This document shows positions 5,554 through 8,238 of a stretch of 8,238 nucleotides of DNA, piece after piece. The translations under genes were made by a program, and so were the position numbers. This DNA comes from Veillonellaceae bacterium. Its GTDB lineage: Bacteria; Bacillota; Negativicutes; Veillonellales; Veillonellaceae. Below the pieces are notes generated by a model that saw nothing but the letters and a program-made list of their open reading frames with translations, had not been told where the DNA came from and searched no databases. The stretch spans positions 1 through 8,238 of the forward strand of contig CAAFQR010000025.1 of assembly GCA_900765165.1 (NCBI GenBank), in the 5' to 3' direction. The stretch's first letter is position 1. Each line of letters begins with the position of its first letter.

Positions 5554-5582
5554 TTTACAAGTGCAACGGAGTTTGTTATAAT
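5554..5582 (+). promoter_or_regulatory. Strong promoter with no protein gene behind it
   Basis: TTTACA (5554-5559) and a perfect TATAAT (5577-5582) are exactly 17 bp apart. This is the best-looking promoter in the window, yet the only reading frames downstream cross two terminators. The predicted start is near 5589. Confidence 0.65.
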
Positions 5583-5588
5583 CACTGT

Positions 5589-5676
5589 AGGACGAAGGTG
5601 ATAAACCAAAGTCCGGGGGCACCCCCCAAAGCCCCTTTAACATTTGAATGTGATTCAAATGTTCTCTCTCTTTTTT
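5589..5676 (+). ncRNA. Predicted small RNA of about 90 nt
   Basis: A promoter (5554-5582) and a terminator (5639-5676) frame a compact transcript. Predicted folding: GGAC (5590-5593) with GTCC (5611-5614), enclosing GGT (5597-5599) with ACC (5605-5607) across a symmetric GAA/AAA internal loop; then GGGG (5615-5618) with CCCC (5623-5626), leaving C-rich AAAGCCCCTTT (5628-5638) single-stranded; then the terminator stem. Exposed C-rich tracts are used by several Firmicute sRNAs to mask Shine-Dalgarno sequences. I do not recognise a named family. It may instead be a leader or riboswitch whose downstream gene has been lost, because no gene follows on this strand. Confidence 0.5.
5639..5676 (+). 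terminator. Intrinsic terminator of the predicted small RNA
   Basis: A perfect 11-bp stem (5639-5649/5653-5663) with a GTG loop is followed by CTCTCTCTTTTTT (5664-5676). The stem is AT-rich, but the pyrimidine and T tail is good. Confidence 0.65.
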
Positions 5677-5681
5677 CTCAA

Positions 5682-5715
5682 GCACAAAAGCCCCGGTTAT
5701 CCGGGGCTTTTGTGC
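5682..5715. terminator. Strong bidirectional intrinsic terminator
   Basis: A perfect 15-bp stem (5682-5696/5701-5715) with AAAAGCCCCGG, loop TTAT and CCGGGGCTTTT works on both strands. It backs up the small-RNA terminator and blocks transcription leaving the minus-strand aldolase gene. Confidence 0.85.
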
Positions 5716-5734
5716 GTCTAGAATGTAACATACA

Positions 5735-5804
5735 GGAAGGCCGCCTATAACGTTGCGATGACCTTGCGTAAGCAACAGTCGAGTAACGTTATAGGCGGCC
5801 TTCC
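5735..5804. repeat. Stem-loop with conserved 28-nt core, copy 2
   Basis: A perfect 20-bp outer stem (5735-5754/5785-5804) carries the core 5756-5783. GAC (5760-5762) pairs with GTC (5778-5780), and TTGC (5764-5767) pairs with GCAA (5772-5775) around GTAA, a GNRA-type tetraloop. The core differs from 3144-3171 at 3 of 28 bases, while the stems are unrelated. Flanks also pair: AACATAC (5727-5733) with GTATGTT (5812-5818), so the palindrome extends further out. It lies between convergent transcription units. Confidence 0.8.
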
Positions 5805-5870
5805 CGTAGTAGTATGTTGAATTAGAAAAGACGAATGCATAGCTATGTGTTAGCCGGCTTTTCGTCCGGA

Positions 5871-5905
5871 GCTGTCAATCTTTATCTATGATAAGTCCTG
5901 ACAGC
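5871..5905. other. Two-part hairpin in the intergenic region
   Basis: GCTGTCA (5871-5877) pairs with TGACAGC (5899-5905), and inside it TTATC (5882-5886) pairs with GATAA (5890-5894) around TAT. No T-run is next to it. It lies beyond the terminator of the aldolase gene, so it may belong to an independent transcript or be a protein-binding dyad. Confidence 0.4.
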
Positions 5906-5931
5906 AGTATATAAATAAACAACCAATTCCA

Positions 5932-5968
5932 TTACGATTTACTGAATAATGTATACAAAAAATCGTAA
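5932..5968. other. 9-bp inverted repeat beyond the aldolase gene
   Basis: TTACGATTT (5932-5940) and AAATCGTAA (5960-5968) are perfect inverted repeats; the 19-nt spacer contains GTATAC. Read on the minus strand the right arm supplies a T-rich stretch after the hairpin 5987-6001, so this may be part of a composite 3' end. Confidence 0.4.
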
Positions 5969-5986
5969 AAGAAAAGGGCTCAAAAC

Positions 5987-6001
5987 ACGCAGTATCTGCG
6001 T
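5987..6001 (-). terminator. Likely terminator of the aldolase gene
   Basis: ACGCAG (5987-5992) pairs with CTGCGT (5996-6001) around TAT, 13 bp past the stop of the minus-strand gene. On that strand GTTTTGAGCCCTTTTC follows, an imperfect U tract. Short but well placed. Confidence 0.5.
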
Positions 6002-6014
6002 AGTATTGACTTAA

Positions 6015-6863
6015 TTATGCTTGTACTGCCACTGCTTCTTCTACAGCCTGGCTTTTCAAATACGCTTTAATATCCAAGTTCATAATCGAATCATATTCGT
6101 TGTGATCGTCCGGATTTTCAACGGCTTTGAAGTCGAATTTTTCAACAGCAGATTTACGCGCTTCGTCAGCGGCTTCTTTCTTCGCTGCTTTTTCGAGAAC
6201 TTCCGGTACGATGCCTTTCGGAATAACCACAATGCCATTCGCATCGGCTACAACGATGTCACCGGATTCGATGATAGCGCCCTGGATAGTGATAGTATCG
6301 TTGATGCTACCTTCCTGTTCTTTGCGCGGCGGATTGGGACGGAAACCACGAGCCCATACCGGCATATCAATGTCCTGCAAGCCCTTGCGGTCACGTACAG
6401 CACCATCAACGATAATACCACGGCAACCATTGCGAGCGGCGGTCAACGCCTGAATATCGCCAAGATAAGCGCATTCGGTGTAGGCCGGTTCGTCAGCTTT
6501 AGCACTGGCTACTACTAATACATGGTCTTTAATTTTATCACTATACATCGGCAAGAAGAACGGAATGCAAGTCCCTTTCGGTGCATATACCGGCAAAGCC
6601 ATGCCAACGACTGTTTTTTCACTGCGATGCTGCGCTTCGTGAGCGGAGCCTTTCATTTCAGAGGCAACTTCGGACGGCGTATACGGCAAGCCCCAGTCCT
6701 TGTGGCCCGACACCTGATGAATTTCCACCGGCAACGTGTTACCATTGTGATAACCCATACCGGTCAAAATGTCCGCGATGGACGTGGAATCCAGATGATC
6801 CACAGCCTGTTCAACCATTTCCAATAATTTCTTGTCGCCGCAATATTTCTTTTCAATAATCAT
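6015..6863 (-). CDS. RraA-family aldolase/decarboxylase-like protein
   Basis: A 282-residue protein of the RraA/HMG-CHA aldolase fold, whose enzymes cleave 4-hydroxy-4-methyl-2-oxoglutarate-type acids to pyruvate and often decarboxylate oxaloacetate using a divalent metal. Seen here: STSIADIL (residues 27-34), the core IIVDGAVRDRKG (150-161) with the Arg157-Asp158 pair that holds substrate and metal in the family, PVWARG (168-173), and GDIVVADANGIVVIP (201-215). The true RNase E inhibitor RraA is about 160 residues; this is much longer, with extra sequence at 40-120 and a charged C-terminal tail after 235, so an enzyme role is far more likely. ATG 6863 is preceded by GAGGTG at 6 bases; the in-frame GTG at 6872 lies inside that SD and is rejected. 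The gene is divergent from a LysR regulator gene, its probable controller. The exact substrate cannot be read from the sequence. Confidence 0.88.
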   Translation of the reverse strand: MIIEKKYCGDKKLLEMVEQAVDHLDSTSIADILTGMGYHNGNTLPVEIHQVSGHKDWGLPYTPSEVASEMKGSAHEAQHRSEKTVVGMALPVYAPKGTCIPFFLPMYSDKIKDHVLVVASAKADEPAYTECAYLGDIQALTAARNGCRGIIVDGAVRDRKGLQDIDMPVWARGFRPNPPRKEQEGSINDTITIQGAIIESGDIVVADANGIVVIPKGIVPEVLEKAAKKEAADEARKSAVEKFDFKAVENPDDHNEYDSIMNLDIKAYLKSQAVEEAVAVQA

Positions 6864-7160
6864 AGCTAACACCTCGTTTGAATTGCTATTTACACATTAA
6901 CGGCACCGGAAGTCTTTGCCGCCATCCACACCTCACCCACCATCGGAACCGCCTCCATGTCCGAGAAAGGCTCCAAGATGGGCATTGGCTTAGCAGAAAT
7001 CGCGTGAACCAGTGTTTTACCATAACTAAACGGAATACAAACTGGCTTTCAGGACTCACGGACTTCTGCGCAAGGCTCGGTGTCAATCTTTTGACATGAC
7101 TATAATACTCTTTACTTTCCCATAAGGATAATATATAATTATGATTAGCTGATAATATTT
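6864..7160 (-). other. Long, partly GC-rich leader of the aldolase gene
   Basis: Between the two divergent genes, 6895-7085 is clearly richer in G+C than the DNA on either side and has open stretches on both strands: on the minus strand about 48 codons end at TAA just before the aldolase SD (AISAKPMPILEPFSDMEAVP inside), and on the plus strand SMSEKGSKMGIGLAEIA ends at 7004. Neither has a start with an SD, and frames upstream carry stops. TGTCAA/TTGACA (7081-7086/7091-7096) forms a perfect 6-bp hairpin. It may be a gene remnant, or an RNA leader with regulatory structure; I cannot decide. Confidence 0.4.
6870..6875 (-). promoter_or_regulatory. RBS that sets the aldolase start at 6863
   Basis: GAGGTG on the minus strand lies 6 bases before ATG 6863. 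The alternative GTG start overlaps this site. Confidence 0.7.
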
Positions 7161-7166
7161 TGTTAT

Positions 7167-7233
7167 TAGTTTTTAGTTATATGGTGAAAAGTTATCATAG
7201 AGGTTTCGCATTATAGTTTTTAGCTATACGGCG
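7167..7233. promoter_or_regulatory. Direct-repeat operator for the LysR regulator (predicted)
   Basis: A 20-bp sequence at 7167-7186 recurs at 7214-7233, 47 bp away, with 17 of 20 bases equal and all three changes T to C. Each contains a short dyad of LysR type (second copy ATAG, 7 bases, CTAT at 7213-7227; first copy TTAG, 7 bases, TTAT), fitting the T-N11-A pattern. Being just upstream of lysR-type gene 7279 and between the divergent genes, they are good candidates for its binding sites. Confidence 0.45.
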
Positions 7234-7268
7234 CTATAACTTTTTACCATCTGAAATAAAAATCCTGC

Positions 7269-7273
7269 GGAGG
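7269..7273 (+). promoter_or_regulatory. RBS of the LysR gene
   Basis: GGAGG lies 5 bases before ATG 7279, a near-ideal site that fixes the start. Confidence 0.8.
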
Positions 7274-7278
7274 CGCTT

Positions 7279-8199
7279 ATGGACATCAAAGATTTACAAT
7301 ACGTAAACAGCATTATCGAGTGGAATTCATTCTCTAAAGCAGCCAAACAGCTCTATATTTCGCAGCCTGCATTGAGCCAGTCCATTAAACGACTGGAAAG
7401 CGAGCTGGGCCTCACCCTTTTCTTGCGCGATCGCAACTACGTTATCCCAACAGATGCGGCGCTCTTAATACGTCAGCAAAGCCAGCCTATTCTGCAAGCC
7501 TTCCAGCGTTTGCAGCAGGACCTAGCCAATTATTCGCAAGCGCCGTCCACGGTAACCTTAGGCATTTCGCAGTTCTACGGGCATCACATGCTGTCCGTCA
7601 TCCTGCCCCACTTCAATGAAAATCGCCCGGAAGCGCAGCTGACCATCATGGAAGGCGAATCGCATTTCATCGAAACGCAAATAAACCTAGGCCGTATCGA
7701 CATCGGCATTTTCCCGGTGCCGCTGTTCAGCACGAATTTGACGCACTACGAGCTCTACACGGAGCGCTTATTGTTGGCCATTCCTACGGCCAATAAGGAA
7801 GCCATCGAGCTGGCCGAACAGTCCATGAACTCCGATGAAAAAGCCGTGGTCATCGACTCATTCCAGAATGCGCCGTTCATATTGCTGAAGCCGAACCTCA
7901 AGTTCCGCGACTTCGCCGACCGCCTCTTCCACCACTACCACATGACGCCCCACGTAGTGGCCGAAACCGAAAACATCGACACCTGCCTGTCATTGGCAGC
8001 CAGCAACTATGGCCTTTCCCTAGTTTCCAACACGATTCTGTTAAATGAAGAACCGCCGGCGTCCATTCGCTTCTTTCCGCTGGCTGAGCCCTTTACTACA
8101 AGGCCCATGCTGCTAGTGAGTACCGAACAAACCGCTAAAAAATTAAATTTGGAAGAGTATGTTCCGCTGCTGCGCCAAAAGTTCGCCCACATCTTTTAA
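7279..8199 (+). CDS. LysR-family transcriptional regulator
   Basis: A 306-residue LTTR of normal length. The N-terminal winged HTH (about residues 2-60) has FSKAAKQLYISQPALSQSIK with the family signature, followed by LESELGLTLFLRDRNYVIPT; a linker helix (about 61-88) follows. The effector-binding periplasmic-protein-like domain (about 90-295) includes VTLGISQFYGHHMLSVILPH and the RIDIGIFPVPL strand. LTTRs act as tetramers and usually activate a divergent gene in response to a pathway metabolite while repressing themselves; here the divergent gene is the RraA-family aldolase, so a hydroxy- or keto-acid effector is the natural guess. G+C is higher than in the left half of the window. The gene is complete; the last 39 bp of the window after it hold nothing recognisable. 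Confidence 0.95.
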   Translation: MDIKDLQYVNSIIEWNSFSKAAKQLYISQPALSQSIKRLESELGLTLFLRDRNYVIPTDAALLIRQQSQPILQAFQRLQQDLANYSQAPSTVTLGISQFYGHHMLSVILPHFNENRPEAQLTIMEGESHFIETQINLGRIDIGIFPVPLFSTNLTHYELYTERLLLAIPTANKEAIELAEQSMNSDEKAVVIDSFQNAPFILLKPNLKFRDFADRLFHHYHMTPHVVAETENIDTCLSLAASNYGLSLVSNTILLNEEPPASIRFFPLAEPFTTRPMLLVSTEQTAKKLNLEEYVPLLRQKFAHIF

Positions 8200-8238
8200 C
8201 GGCAAGGGTGCGGCTTGGTACGTTGGTGTTGGCGGACA

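Noticed and set aside
5455..5775. Minus-strand reading frame of 106 codons
   Set aside because: It crosses the small-RNA terminator and the strong bidirectional terminator and part of a palindrome, has low-complexity composition and no SD; it is a chance frame.
6864..6872. GTG 6872 as the aldolase start
   Set aside because: The GTG is part of the GAGGTG SD that serves ATG 6863.
7020..7085. Cobalamin-type riboswitch in the aldolase leader
   Set aside because: The minus strand has AGTCC and AAGCCAG bits that recall the 3' end of that class, but the conserved core with GCCACTG and the 5' half is absent.

Overview
The window looks like chromosomal DNA of a low-to-middle GC Firmicute. Shine-Dalgarno sites are strong and of the AGGAG/GGAGG type, intergenic DNA is very AT-rich, and sigma-70/A promoters are readable. 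The gene set (DagK-type lipid kinase, FCD-type GntR, RraA-family aldolase, LysR regulator) would fit Negativicutes such as the Veillonella group, but nothing here proves the lineage.

Layout. Positions 1-1263 are AT-rich and hold one XRE-type regulator (517-966, +) surrounded by strong hairpins, including one at the probable transcription start and one at the first codons. Positions 1264-2708 (-) hold a translationally coupled pair: a secreted or membrane-anchored OB-fold protein, then a four-helix membrane protein with a coiled coil and a single-HKD phospholipase D domain. Positions 2709-3392 have no gene; they are mostly one giant imperfect palindrome (about 2864-3426) whose right arm runs into the 3' end of the diacylglycerol/lipid kinase gene (3393-4352, -). 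A GntR/FCD regulator (4617-5330, +) is divergent from the kinase. Positions 5331-6014 have no protein gene but hold a promoter-to-terminator unit that looks like a small RNA gene, a strong bidirectional terminator, a second palindrome with the same conserved loop as the giant one, and further hairpins. An RraA-family aldolase gene (6015-6863, -) and a LysR regulator gene (7279-8199, +) are divergent, separated by about 415 bp containing a direct repeat suited to LysR binding.

How the parts may work together. The LysR/RraA pair has the classic layout of a LysR regulator controlling a divergent metabolic gene for a hydroxy-/keto-acid. The GntR/FCD protein may sense an organic acid and could regulate itself and the divergent kinase gene. 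The OB-fold and PLD proteins probably form a small envelope-associated nucleic-acid-handling module; they are AT-rich relative to the genes to their right and may be recently acquired.

The most unusual signal is a repeat family seen twice (centres near 3157 and 5770). A 28-nt core, which folds as a small GAC/GTC-closed hairpin with a GTTA or GTAA tetraloop, sits at the tip of perfect 19-20 bp stems whose sequences are unrelated. Loop sequence is conserved while the stem is conserved only as base pairing, which suggests a structured RNA or DNA element.
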